A stretch of 64,000 nt of DNA, taken from Diplonema papillatum (taxonomy: Eukaryota; Euglenozoa; Diplonemea; Diplonemida; Diplonemidae). Of this stretch, positions 43,333 to 54,069 are shown one piece after another. The stretch lies in contig JAPJBO010000127.1 in the NCBI GenBank assembly GCA_030068145.1, positions 124,001 through 188,000 of the forward strand, given 5' to 3'. A program made the translations under genes and the position numbers. Under the pieces are notes generated by a model. It was not told the DNA's origin. It searched no databases and saw only the letters and a program-made list of their open reading frames with translations. How positions within the stretch are numbered: position 1 is the stretch's first letter; the number at the start of each line of letters is the position of its first letter.

Positions 43333-45026
43333 GGGGCCAAAACCCATTACAGTATGTTATCCAAACTTTGAACCCATTACGGTACATGATCCAAACTTTG
43401 AACCCATTACGGTATGGTCCCAAACTTTGAACCCATTACGGTATGGTTTTCCAAACTTTGAACGAATTACGGTAGGTTCCAAACTTTGAAACCCATTACG
43501 GTATGGTTTTCAAACTTTGAACCCATTACGGTATGGTTTTCAAACTTTGAACGAATTCCGGCAAGTGTAAAATTTGAGCCCAATTTAGGTACCATTGTCA
43601 GTCGAAGTCTGCAAGTTGTTAACAACGCATGTAATTGGGCGACAAATTCATCTTCTGTGGTGACTCTACAGTGCCACGTCAGTGGTCGATCAGTCAGACT
43701 CTAAGGCGGACGGGTGATGGTTGCAGCTACCATGTCTTCAGTTGGCCGATCCTAAGTCATCATCCTTCTGCACCGCAGTAGCAACAGATTCACTTTCATC
43801 TCCAATTCGGCGACCTCCGAAATCCACGTTCAACGCAAAGATGCGGCGTTAGTCTGTGACACGTGAACGGTTGGCTGTGTGCTGTTGCTACAGCTGTAGT
43901 AAACCTCGTGATCAGCAGGCAGTGAAACCAACGGCCACGTCCGGATTGTGATTGGACCGGAAGAAGCTGTTTTGGGAAGCTGTGGAACGTTCGCGCCATT
44001 CGCAGATGATTCTGTCCATCACTTGCGTCAACAGGAAGGCGAAAAGAGAGAGATGAGGAGGAGGAAGGGTAAAACTTCATGAGTAAACTTCATGATCAGC
44101 AGTGAAAGTTGGCTAATCAACCGTGGGTTTCCGTGCCCCCGTACAGAGGGAGCAGATTTCGAGCAGCATTACTTCGCAGTCGGTCTGACTCCGCGAGCGG
44201 CAGCCGTCTGGATCCGGAAGTAGCAGCGGCGTTTCAGCCACAGGGTCGACTCGAGCGTGAACCTCACCCTGGAACCCTTTCACAAAGTTTCAGGACTCCA
44301 AGTCCGACTCTAGTTCGCAATCGGACGAGCCCGAATCGGAAGTGGACTCGTCGGGACCTCCTCCCATGAAGTCTGTTGACGGAGGGCACCGACCGGCTGG
44401 ACAGGGAAGGAAGGCATTGGACCGGACCCTGGGGTGGGCGGATCAGGGGCGAGTGCGCCGCCATGGTGGTTGCCCAACCATGCACCGACTCTTCTTCAAA
44501 CCCGAGCACTTCCCCTGGGGATGCATCTGTGCGAGGTCCTTCAGCAATCGAGAGGTCCAAAGCAAGCAGCCAACCTCGAGCATGTGCCAAAAGACACAAA
44601 CTGGATCCATCGACGCCAACTTCACATCTATGATCTCTCTCCACGTCCGCTTCTACGTATCTCGTTGGTGTTGGGCTTATAACCTGACAGTGACACCGAA
44701 ATGGGCTCAAACTTTGAGAGTCAAAGTTTAGAAATCATGCCGGAATCGGTTCAAATTTGGAACCTCACCGTAATGGGTTAAAAGTTTGAAAACCATACCG
44801 TAATGGGTTCAAAGTTTGAAAACCATACCGTAATGGGTTCAAAGTTTGGGATCATACCGTAATGGGTTTCAAAGTTTGGAACCTACCGTAATTCGTTCAA
44901 AGTTTGAAAAACCATACCGTAATGGGTTCAAAGTTTGGATTGACATACCGTAATGGGTTCAAAGTTCGGATCATACTGTAATTCGTTCAAAGTTTGGATA
45001 ACATACTGTAATGGGTTTTGGCCCCC
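43333..45026. mobile_element. nested 1.7-kb foldback element, AAATTT duplication
   Basis: A 38-bp perfect inverted repeat (43333-43370; 44988-45025 plus one extra base) starts GGGGCCAAAACCCATTACAG. AAATTT lies on both sides (43327-43332, 45027-45032), and removing the element restores the 41-bp unit's CCCAAATTTGACGG. The arms are ~30-bp tandem units (AACCCATTACGGTATGGTTT..), to about 43560 on the left and from about 44740 on the right. The 1.1-kb interior (43571-44700) has no gene that I can support. Confidence 0.85.
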
Positions 45027-45033
45027 AAATTTG

Positions 45034-47430
45034 ACGGAAAACCACTGTTACATTGATGTGATGGGCAGAATCTGACGGAAAAGCACTGTTACATCATGTA
45101 ATGGCCCAAATTTGACGGAAAACCACTGTTACATCAATGTAATGGCCCAAATTTGACGGAGAACCACTGTTACATTGATGTAATGGGCAGAATCTGACGG
45201 AAAACCACTGTTACATCAATGTAATGGCCCAAATCTGACCGAAAACCACTGTTACATCAATGTAATGGCCCAAATTTGACGGAAAACCACTGTTACATCA
45301 ATGTAATGGCCCAAATTTGACGCAAAGCCACTGTTACATCAATGTAATGGGCAGAATTTGACGGAAAACCACTGTTACATCAATGTAATGACCCAAATTT
45401 GACCGAAAACCACTGTTACATCGATGTAATGGGCAGAATCTGACGAAAAACCACTGTTACATCAATGTAATGGCCCAAATCTGACCGAAAACCACTGTTA
45501 CATCAATGTAATGGCCCAAATTTGACGGAAAACCACTGTTACATCAATGTAATGGCCCAAATTTGACGCAAAGCCACTGTTACATCAATGTAATGGGCAG
45601 AATTTGACGGAAAACCACTGTTACATCAATGTAATGGCCCAAATTTGACGGAAAACCACTGTTACATTGATGTGATGGGCAGAATCTGACGGAAAAGCAC
45701 TGTTACATCATGTAATGGCCCAAATTTGACGGAAAACCACTGTTACATCAATGTAATGGCCCAAATTTGACGGAAAACCACTGTTACATTGATGTAATGG
45801 GCAGAATCTGACGGAAAAGCACTGTTACATCATGTAATGGCCCAAATTTGACGGAAAACCACTGTTACATCAATGTAATGGCCCAAATTTGACGGAGAAC
45901 CACTGTTACATTGATGTAATGGGCAGAATCTGACGGAAAACCACTGTTACATCAATGTAATGGCCCAAATCTGACCGAAAACCACTGTTACATCAATGTA
46001 ATGGCCCAAATTTGACGGAAAATCACTGTTACATCAATGTAATGGCCCAAATTTGACGCAAAGCCACTGTTACATCAATGTAATGGGCAGAATTTGACGG
46101 AAAACCACTGTTACATCAATGTAATGGCCCAAATTTGACCGAAAACCACTGTTACATCGATGTAATGGGCAGAATCTGACGAAAAACCACTGTTACATCA
46201 ATGTAATGGCCCAAATCTGACCGAAAACCACTGTTACATCAATGTAATGGCCCAAATTTGACGGAAAACCACTGTTACATCAATGTAATGGCCCAAATTT
46301 GACGCAAAGCCACTGTTACATCAATGTAATGGGCAGAATTTGACGGAAAACCACTGTTACATCAATGTAATGGCCCAAATCTGACCGAAAACCACTGTTA
46401 CATCAATGTAATGGCCCAAATTTGACGGAAAATCACTGTTACATCAATGTAATGGCCCAAATTTGACGCAAAGCCACTGTTACATCAATGTAATGGGCAG
46501 AATTTGACGGAAAACCACTGTTACATCAATGTAATGGCCCAAATTTGACGGAAAACCACTGTTACATCAATGTAATGGCCCAAATTTGACGGAGAACCAC
46601 TGTTACATTGATGTAATGGGCAGAATCTGACGGAAAACCACTGTTACATCAATGTAATGACCCAAATTTGACCGAAAACCACTGTTACATCGATGTAATG
46701 GGCAGAATCTGACGAAAAACCACTGTTACATCAATGTAATGGCCCAAATCTGACCGAAAACCACTGTTACATCAATGTAATGGGCAGAATTTGACCGAAA
46801 ACCACTGTTACATCAATGTAATGGCCCAAATTTGACGGAAACCCACTGTTACATCGATGTAATGGGCAGAATCTGACGGAAAACCACTGTTACATCAATG
46901 TAATGGCCCAAATTTGACCGAAAACCACTGTTACATCGATGTAATGGGCAGAATCTGACGGAAAACCACTGTTACATCAATGTAATGGCCCAAATTTGAC
47001 CGAAAACCACTGTTACATCGATGTAATGGGCAGAATTTGACGGAAGACCACTGTTACATCGATGTAATGGGCAGAATCTGACGGAAAACCGCTGTTACAT
47101 CGATGTAATGGGCAGAATCTGACGGAAAACCACTGTTACATCAATGTAATGGGCAGAATCTGACGGAAAACCACTGTTACATCAATGTAATGGGCAGAAT
47201 CTGACGGAAAACCACTGTTACATCAATGTAATGGGCAGAATCTGACGGAAAACCACTGTTACATCAATGTAATGGGCCAAATTTGACCGAAAACCACTGT
47301 TACATGAATGTAATGGGCAGAATCTGACCGAAAACCACTGTTACATCAATGTAATGGCAGAATTTGACGGAAAACCACTATTACACCAATGTAACGGGCC
47401 GAATTTCACAGAAAACCACTGTTACATCAA
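45034..47430 (+). repeat. 41-bp satellite array, direct arm
   Basis: About 58 units by length. The consensus reads GACGGAAAACCACTGTTACA, then TCAATGTAATGGCCCAAATT, then T. The core TTACATCGATGTAA, present in many units, is a perfect 14-bp palindrome; TTACATCAATGTAA is one step from it. Variants GGGCAGAATCTGACGG and GACGCAAAGCCACTG recur at multiples of several units, a higher-order pattern. Confidence 0.95.
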
Positions 47431-47639
47431 AGGCGCAAAAACTGAAAAAGACAGTTTTTTGAACAGTCGGCCAAGAATGAAAGGTTTTTTTTTTTTTTGC
47501 CAGAGCTCCTGTGGTTGATGCAGTAGTACCTTGGGTACCAAGCTCTGACGACCCGGGTTCGAACCCCGCAAGTAGACTTTTTTCGGTTTTCGTGCCACTT
47601 TTCGAAAAATCCGGATTTTGGTCATTTTAGCCGATGTGG
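47431..47639 (+). ncRNA. central loop with tRNA-like Pol III segment
   Basis: Between the two arms, after a run of T's ending at 47497, lies TGGTTGATGCAG (A-box-like) and 45 bp later GGGTTCGAACCCCGC (B box, exact), then six T's at 47578-47583. A full cloverleaf cannot be drawn, so this is Pol III-promoter-like and not a tRNA gene. It is on the + strand and would end within the loop. Confidence 0.4.
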
Positions 47640-49556
47640 CCCACTACATTGATGCAAGTTGCAACTGTGGTTTTCGGTCAAATTTGGCCCATTACATTGA
47701 TGTATCAGTGGGTTTCTGTCAAATTTGGGCCATTACATTGATGTAACAGCGGTTTTCCGTCAGATTCTGCCCATTACACTGATGTAACAGTGGTTTTCCG
47801 TCAAATTTGGGCCATTACATTGATGTAACAGTGGTTTTCCGTCAAATTCTGCCCATTACATTGATGTAACAGTGGCTTTGCGTCAAATTTGGGCCATTAC
47901 ATTGATGTAACAGTGGTTTTCCGTCAAATTTGGGCCATTACATTGATGTAACAGTGTTTTTCGGTCAAATTCGGCCCATTACATTGATGTAACAGTGGTT
48001 TTCCGTCAAATTCTGCCCATTACATCGATGTAACAGTGGTTTTCTGTCAAATTTGGGCCATTACATTGATGTAACAGTGGTTTTCGGTCAAATTTGGGCC
48101 ATTACATTGATGTAACAGTGGTTTTCGGTCAAACTTGGGCCATTACATTGATGTAACCGTGGTTTTCCGTCAAATTTGGGCCATTACATTGATGTAACAG
48201 TGGTTTTCGGTCAAATTTGGGCCATTACATTGATGTAACAGTGGTTTTCGGTCAAACTTGGGCCATTACATTGATGTAACCGTGGTTTTCCGTCAAATTT
48301 GGGCCATTACATTGATGTAACAGTGGTTTTCCGTCAGATTCTGCCCATTACATCGATGTAACAGCGGTTTTCCGTCAGATTCTGGCCATTCCATCGATGT
48401 AACAGTGATTTTCGGTCAAATTTGGGCCATTACATTGATGTAACAGTGGTTTTCCGTCAAAGTCTGCCCATTACATCGATGTAACAGTGGTTTTCCGTCA
48501 GATTCTGCCCATTACATCGATGTAACAGTGGTTTTCCGTCAAATTTGGGCCATTACATTGATGTAACAGTGGTTTTCCGTCAAATTCTGGCCATTACATC
48601 GATGTAACAGTAGTTTTCCGTCAAATTTGGGCCATTACATCGATGTAACAGCGGTTTTCCGTCAGATTCTGGCCATTCCATCGATGTAACAGTGATTTTC
48701 GGTCAAATTTGGGCCATTACATTGATGTAACAGTGGTTTTCCGTCAAATTCTGCCCATTACATTGATGTAACAGTGGCTTTGCGTCAAATTTGGGCCATT
48801 ACATTGATGTAACAGTGGTTTTCCGTCAAATTTGGGCCATTACATTGATGTAACAGTGGTTTTCGGTCAAATTCGGCCCATTACATTGATGTAACAGTGG
48901 TTTTCCGTCAAATTCTGCCCATTACATCGATGTAACAGTGGTTTTCTGTCAAATTTGGGCCATTACATTGATGTAACAGTGGTTTTCGGTCAAATTTGGG
49001 CCATTACATTGATGTAACAGTGGTTTTCGGTCAAACTTGGGCCATTACATTGATGTAACAGTGGTTTTCCGTCAGATTCTGCCCATTACATCGATGTAAC
49101 AGCGGTTTTCCGTCAGATTCTGGCCATTACATTGATGTAACAGTGATTTTCGGTCAAATTTGGGCCATTACATTGATGTAACAGTGATTTTCGGTCAAAT
49201 TTGGGCCATTACATTGATGTAACAGTGGTTTTCGGTCAAATTTGGCCCATTACATTGATGTAACAGTGGTTTTCCGTCAGATTCTGCCCATTACATCGAT
49301 GTAACAGCGGTTTTCCGTCAGATTCTGGCCATTACATTGATGTAACAGTGATTTTCGGTCAAATTTGGGCCATTACATTGATGTAACAGTGGTTTTCCGT
49401 CAAAGTCTGCCCATTACATCGATGTAACAGTGGTTTTCCGTCAGATTCTGCCCATTACATCGATGTAACAGTGGATTTCGGTCAAATTTGGCCCATTACA
49501 TTGATGTAACAGTGGTTTTCCGTCAAATTCTGCCCGTTACATTGATGTAATGGCCC
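47640..49556 (-). repeat. 41-bp satellite array, inverted arm
   Basis: About 47 units of the same 41-bp sequence as 45034-47430, in the opposite orientation (ACATTGATGTAACAGTGGTT, TTCCGTCAAATTTGGGCC). The same sub-variants occur, so the arms probably exchange sequence or expanded from a common array. Confidence 0.95.
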
Positions 49557-50678
49557 AAGTTTGGGCCATTACGTTGATGTTTTTTGGGGAGGGGCAGTGC
49601 AACTTGGACCTGATAGAGCCGTACCGTTCGGCCGGGGGGCAAAGCCCCCCGAACCCCCCTTATTGCGACTTTCCAGAACAAACCAAACCCGTACATTTCA
49701 GCTGTGTATGGCGGTGTCGGAAGCCAAGAAGGCAGGTGGTGAAAATGGAAACTGAAAAAAAAAAAAAAAAAATCCCGCGGGCTCGGGAGATTTGGGGGTG
49801 GGTGGGTCCCCCCCCCCCCCCCCTTTGGGCGGGCAGTTGGCCCGCCCGGGTAATAATCCGGCGTCCCTTAGCTTCACCAGAACTTTGCTTCACCCGAACT
49901 TAGCTTCGCCCGGACTTTGTTTCGCCCGAACTTAGCTTCACCCGAGCTTTGCTTCGCCCGAACTTTGCTTCACCTAACTTTGCTCACCCGAACTTAGCTT
50001 CGCCCGAACTTTGTTTCGCCCGAACTTTGTTTCGCCCGAACTTTGTTTCGCCCGAACTTTGTTCGCCCGAACTTAGCTTCACCAGAACTTTGCTTCACCC
50101 GAACTTAGCTTCGCCCGAACTTTGCTTCACCAGAACTTAGCTTCGCCCGAACTTTGCTTCACCCGAACTTAGCTTCGCCGAACTTTGTTTCGCCCGATCT
50201 TAGCTTCACCAGAACGTCCGAACTTTGCTTCACCCGAACTTAGCTTCGCCGAACTTTGTTTCGCCCGATCTTAGCTTCACCAGAACGTCCGAACTTTGCT
50301 TCACCAGAACTTAGCTTCGCCCGGACTTTGTTTCGCCCGAACTTAGCTTCACCTTCGCCCGAACTTTGCTTCGCCCGAACTTTGTTTCGCCCGAACTTAG
50401 CTTCACCCGAACTTTGCTTCACCAGAACTTAGCATTGCCCGAACTTAGCTTCGCCCGAACTTTGCTGTTCCCCGAACTTTAACTGCTGCCTCCAGTCTCG
50501 CCACGCGCCGGCCTTAGCCGAGCGCACGTACTTAAAAAGCTGTCGCGTTCGCGTATGACGTCACCACAGCCCTGAGGGGACGGAGGTGGGGGCGGGCGGG
50601 GTACTCGTCTCCAATGTGAACAGCTTTCTTTCCGGCAATCTCCACCGTCCTTCTTGGCCCGAGGGTTTCGTTTGCCCC

Positions 50679-51857
50679 ATGGAAGGGCTGCTGCGAGTGC
50701 AGATGTCGTCGGATTCCCGGTACAGGTCCTTCATGATGCGGCGCGTGTGCGCGCATTGTTGCGTGGAGTTCACCTCCCGGAATGCGCTGTTCACCCACTT
50801 GAGGGCGATAGGGTTGGTTGGCCAGACTCATTCGAGAAGAACGGAGGTTGACCTGGCTGATCAGGCGCAACCGGGGGGAGTGCCGACCGCCTGCGCCCGC
50901 AGGCAGCGGTGGCTACCGGGGACGGACGTCCTCGTTTTGGTGCTGAGCTACGCCAGCCGGGACGTCGCGTTTGCATCTCTGCATGTGAGCACGGTGTGGG
51001 CAATCGCAGCGGTGGAGCGCCTGTGTCCCGGCATCAGGCAACTTTCGGCCCGCGAAGCCGCTGCCGAAGTGCGGGGGACCTCCCACGGACGAAAGGAGGG
51101 AGCACTCCTCGAACCCGCCGCGCAAACGAATACCGGCAAGCGCTCCCGTTACCACCGGCCTGCCTCCGGAGGGTTCGCGGAAAGAGTTGGCAGAGAGGTC
51201 GCGACCGCGGAAAAAGCACTCCGCGCGCCCCGATCGAGATCGGTTCCGGACGGACCAGGAGTCGCTACTCCTCGCGTTGCGGAAGTGCGACGAGCTCCCG
51301 CCCGTGCGTGTAGCCGCCGGGCTCCCGTGCACGTAGCCGTCGGGGACGGGGAACCAGCAAAAAGCGGCGAAGACGCCTCCAGCGGCGACGAGGCGCGGCA
51401 CGCACTAGACGTCGAGCTGGACGCGCGCCGGGACCGCATTCTGCTCTCGGCCGCCGTCCTGGTGAGGGAGCAGCAGTGCAGACCACCGTACCCCCGCTCC
51501 CCTGCCCTGCACGCGGAACTCGCCGGATCCGTTGGGTTCGTGCACTCGATCCACGGTGCGTCGCCACACGCCGGCCTCCGCCGCTCGCGCCCCATCCTTG
51601 GCTGCCGGCACCTGTTCTCTGCCAAGTACACCAAGCGAGGCTCCGTCCTCGTCTCCCTGAAGCGTCGCTGGGCCTCTGCTCTTCCTTCGCAGTCAATGGT
51701 CTGCTCGCTGCACGTGCTGCGCATGGGCGACGGCCACTTTACGACATTCTCCCGCAAAACTGTACCAAAGCCCGGTTTGCTGGCCGAAGTGCAGCTTTCT
51801 GCGTGTGAAGAAATGGGTGATATACTGCTTGTGTTCGTAATGGCGGCTGTGCCGTGA
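50679..51857 (+). CDS. zinc-finger protein with F-box-like segment
   Basis: 392 residues from ATG 50679 (MEGLLRVQMSS), chosen because the frame upstream lacks another ATG. Residues 24-40 read CAHCCVEFTSRNALFTH, a C-x2-C-x12-H half of a C2H2-type finger. At 80-115, PGTDVLVLVLSYASRDVAFA..VSTVWAIAAVERLC has the LP..VL..ILSYLS.RD..RLS.VSR.W rhythm of an F-box, which would link to an SCF ubiquitin ligase. The middle (about 130-260) is basic and likely disordered. Residues about 245-390 are not recognised. The leader begins with the sequence duplicated at 42095. The F-box reading is weak; a retroelement-derived finger protein is an alternative. Confidence 0.5.
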   Translation: MEGLLRVQMSSDSRYRSFMMRRVCAHCCVEFTSRNALFTHLRAIGLVGQTHSRRTEVDLADQAQPGGVPTACARRQRWLPGTDVLVLVLSYASRDVAFASLHVSTVWAIAAVERLCPGIRQLSAREAAAEVRGTSHGRKEGALLEPAAQTNTGKRSRYHRPASGGFAERVGREVATAEKALRAPRSRSVPDGPGVATPRVAEVRRAPARACSRRAPVHVAVGDGEPAKSGEDASSGDEARHALDVELDARRDRILLSAAVLVREQQCRPPYPRSPALHAELAGSVGFVHSIHGASPHAGLRRSRPILGCRHLFSAKYTKRGSVLVSLKRRWASALPSQSMVCSLHVLRMGDGHFTTFSRKTVPKPGLLAEVQLSACEEMGDILLVFVMAAVP

Positions 51858-52575
51858 TGGCGAGCTCACTGGACGTCCGAGGAGTGGAGTCCTGGCTGCC
51901 CGGTGCCTGCGTGCCGTGGCTAAAAGGACACGAGATAAAAGACATGAGATAGGAAGAATGCGGTGTGTTGAGTCCACAGCTATTCTAACACGTTTCTGCA
52001 CCCCGCCTCTTGACCAGCGAGAGAAGAGTTGTTGTCCGCCACGCTGACTTACTTGCTTTCGTTTCTGAACAGAGCCAAGTTGTGTTGTCGCTTCATGTAA
52101 CGACGACCCGTGCATGCACGAGCGTCATCGTTTAAGTGAACTCCGACGGATGCGTAATGATGGGCGATTGCGCTGCCCACGAGGTACAATCACCGCCGAC
52201 GCCTCCCACAGCCAGATATCCGGCATCGACACCACGCTGCAGATCACAGCCAAAGGGTCGACGTGTCACACGGCATCGGCACGCCGCCCAAATCTATCTC
52301 GACAGGCACTCACTTGGCACGCTTGCAGTCGAGGGAGCTCAAGTGCCGGAACACATCACTGTCCCCGTCCACGAGGGCGTACCATATCCTGCTCAAGGCA
52401 CCTAGGTACGTGGCTGGTGGTATATCGAACAGGCAAGAATGACGGTGCTCTGCCTTGTCCGAGGGCGAGGAATAAAACCCCTGCACGGATGTGTGTCGTT
52501 GGCTTCATGCGGTGTACCGCAGTGTAACCAGAAGCGGCCGAGCCACTGTGCACCACCCTGACGTGAACTCGCACT
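51858..52575. other. intergenic, diverged 5' copy of next gene
   Basis: No supported gene. Near 52458, CTTGTCCGAGGGCGAGGAATAAAA.. and TCGTTGGCTTCATGCGG echo 52750-52815 at the 5' part of the membrane protein gene, so a diverged duplicate of that 5' region lies here. Confidence 0.4.
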
Positions 52576-52581
52576 ATATGA

Positions 52582-53313
52582 ATGCTCCGACGAAGCGTCG
52601 GTTACAAAGCGATATGTTCTTTACTGGCTGCAGGAGCGCGCAGAAGCGAAACCCAAAGCGTTGTATCTGACCAGCCCCTCCCAGCTAAATCTTTGGCCGA
52701 GTGCAGTCGGTTTTCGCATTACCTTCACACTACCTACAAATATGTACAGGCTTGTCCGAGAGGAAGGAAGGAAGCCCCGGAAAAGATGCGCCTCGTTGGC
52801 TTCGTGCGGGGCATCCGGATGCTTTCAGAAGCGTCCGGTTCGCAGAGAAGGATGCGCTCCACGCCCAAGCCCATGCACCACCACAAGTACCCAAATATGC
52901 AGTACAAGGTGTATTCCTCAGCCTTGATGGCCAACGAAGTCAAAGGCCTCCGCCTTACCTACGGCTCCAAGGTCAACCCGGACCAAACTGCCGACGAGAG
53001 GTCTAAAGCCGCCCTGGCAACAACTACGGAGGACCGGTACGAGAAGTTTCCATGGGACCGGTACAGCCGCGCAATCGGCGTTTCCTTTGCGGCGAGTGCG
53101 ATCGCCGTCGTGACGACGCTGGTTTCGGTGGCGCTGTGGGTTCAGCGCACTTCGCTGGAGCGGCAGATCGCGCTGCAAACGCACAGGGTCACGCAGCTCA
53201 TGGCGCTTACCCAGCGCCTCGAAGACCAGGTTGCTGTGTACAAGAATATTGTCGCAGGGCCAGGCAAACAGCCTCCGCCAGAATCGCCGACAGTCGCTGA
53301 CGGGAACGTGTAG
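52582..53313 (+). CDS. single-pass membrane protein with coiled coil
   Basis: The frame has 243 codons from ATG 52582, but the first 100 residues look unlike protein (many Arg/Ser/Cys), and the ATG at 52897 (MQYKVYSSALMANEVKGLRL) or nearby ones are plausible starts. After a hydrophilic segment with EDRYEKFPWDRYSRA comes one clear membrane span (about 165-187, IGVSFAASAIAVVTTLVSVALWV-type), then a heptad helix QRTSLERQIALQTHRVTQLM..LEDQVAVYK and a short Pro-rich tail. This type II or tail layout suits an organelle-membrane protein, but I do not recognise a family. Its 3' half is copied at least three times downstream in progressively damaged form. Confidence 0.5.
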   Translation: MLRRSVGYKAICSLLAAGARRSETQSVVSDQPLPAKSLAECSRFSHYLHTTYKYVQACPRGRKEAPEKMRLVGFVRGIRMLSEASGSQRRMRSTPKPMHHHKYPNMQYKVYSSALMANEVKGLRLTYGSKVNPDQTADERSKAALATTTEDRYEKFPWDRYSRAIGVSFAASAIAVVTTLVSVALWVQRTSLERQIALQTHRVTQLMALTQRLEDQVAVYKNIVAGPGKQPPPESPTVADGNV

Positions 53314-54065
53314 CATGCCCCCCTGCTTCAAGCTGCGTGCAACTCAGTACAAGAGGTACCCGAGAGCGTCTGTACTGGCATGTTCGTTGGAAGCGGATTG
53401 TCGGTTGTCGCGACGCCGTTCGTGTCAGCTCAGCTTCGGCGCACTTCAATGGAGCGGCAGATTGCGCTGCAAAGATGCTCGAAGACCAGGTTGCTGTGTA
53501 CAAGAATATTGTCGCAGGGTCAGGCCAACAGTCTCCGCCACAATCGCCGAGAGTCGCTGACGGGAACGTGTAGCATGCCCCCCTGCTTCAAGCTGCGTGC
53601 AACTCAGTACAAGAGGTACCCGAAAGAGTCCAACCGTGTAGTGACATCAAGCGGATTGTCAGTTGTCACGACGCCGTTCGTGCCAGCTCGGCTTCGGCGC
53701 ACTTCAATGGTGCAGCAGATTGCAAAGACACTCATACCCATGCAAAGAATACTGTCGCAGAGACTGCAGCAATCGCCGACAATCACCGAAGGTGCCGTGT
53801 ACCCGTTTCCCGTTTGAAGCTGCGTTTACGCAGTACCACGCAGGACGCCCGCCTAGACGCCATATAATAGTAGTTAGTTGCTGTGTGGATCCTCGCAGCA
53901 CCATGCAACTTCTTCAAAGGCGCGGACCAGTATGGGAGTTACCCGTGACAAGGGCGCGGTTCTCTTTTTGCAAGTAGGTGAGACCTAAATGCACTCAACT
54001 TGAGCCGCAAATCGCGTTGCAAACGCACCGAGTCACGCAGCTTGATTTCTTGCTCACGCCTTGAC
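53314..54065 (+). pseudogene. decaying 3' copies of the membrane protein gene
   Basis: 53390-53573 repeats 53105-53313 with deletions (TCGAAGACCAGGTTGCTGTG.. to GCTGACGGGAACGTG). 53574-53815 repeats the start of that copy (AGCATGCCCCCCTGCTTCAA) and a shorter version of the coiled-coil codons. 53990-54060 keeps only GCAAATCGCGTTGCAAACGC and CACGCAGCTT. None keeps the reading frame. Confidence 0.7.
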
Positions 54066-54069
54066 GAGC

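Larger units (their letters stand above)
43043..49867. mobile_element. 6.8-kb foldback element, TTA target duplication
   Basis: Terminal inverted repeats of 38 bp (43043-43080 and 49830-49867; GGGAC..GTCCC ends, few mismatches) are flanked by TTA at 43040-43042 and 49868-49870. The arms are tandem arrays of a 41-bp unit: direct orientation at 43165-43332 and 45034-47430, inverted at 47640-49556. About 210 bp at the centre is unique and carries a tRNA-like sequence. A 3-bp TTA duplication and ends starting GGG are typical of PIF/Harbinger elements, so this may be a non-autonomous relative; tandem-repeat arms are the hallmark of foldback elements. No transposase is encoded. A second foldback element is inserted at 43333-45026. 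Confidence 0.85.
42451..50533 (+). mobile_element. composite repeat copy 2, hosting nested foldback elements
   Basis: Starts TTTTTCGAGACTGGAGGTCC and ends GCCGAGCGCACGTACTT like copy 1 at 22559-23502. Its tRNA-like head is at 42586-42657 and its 16-bp array at 42840-43042 and 49868-50480. The array is split by the foldback element at 43043-49867. Removing that element and one TTA restores a perfect CGAACTTAGCTTCACC unit, which gives the order of insertion. Confidence 0.75.

Noticed and set aside
45034..49556. CRISPR array
   Set aside because: Units follow each other without unique spacers, the array turns around in the middle, and the context is eukaryotic.
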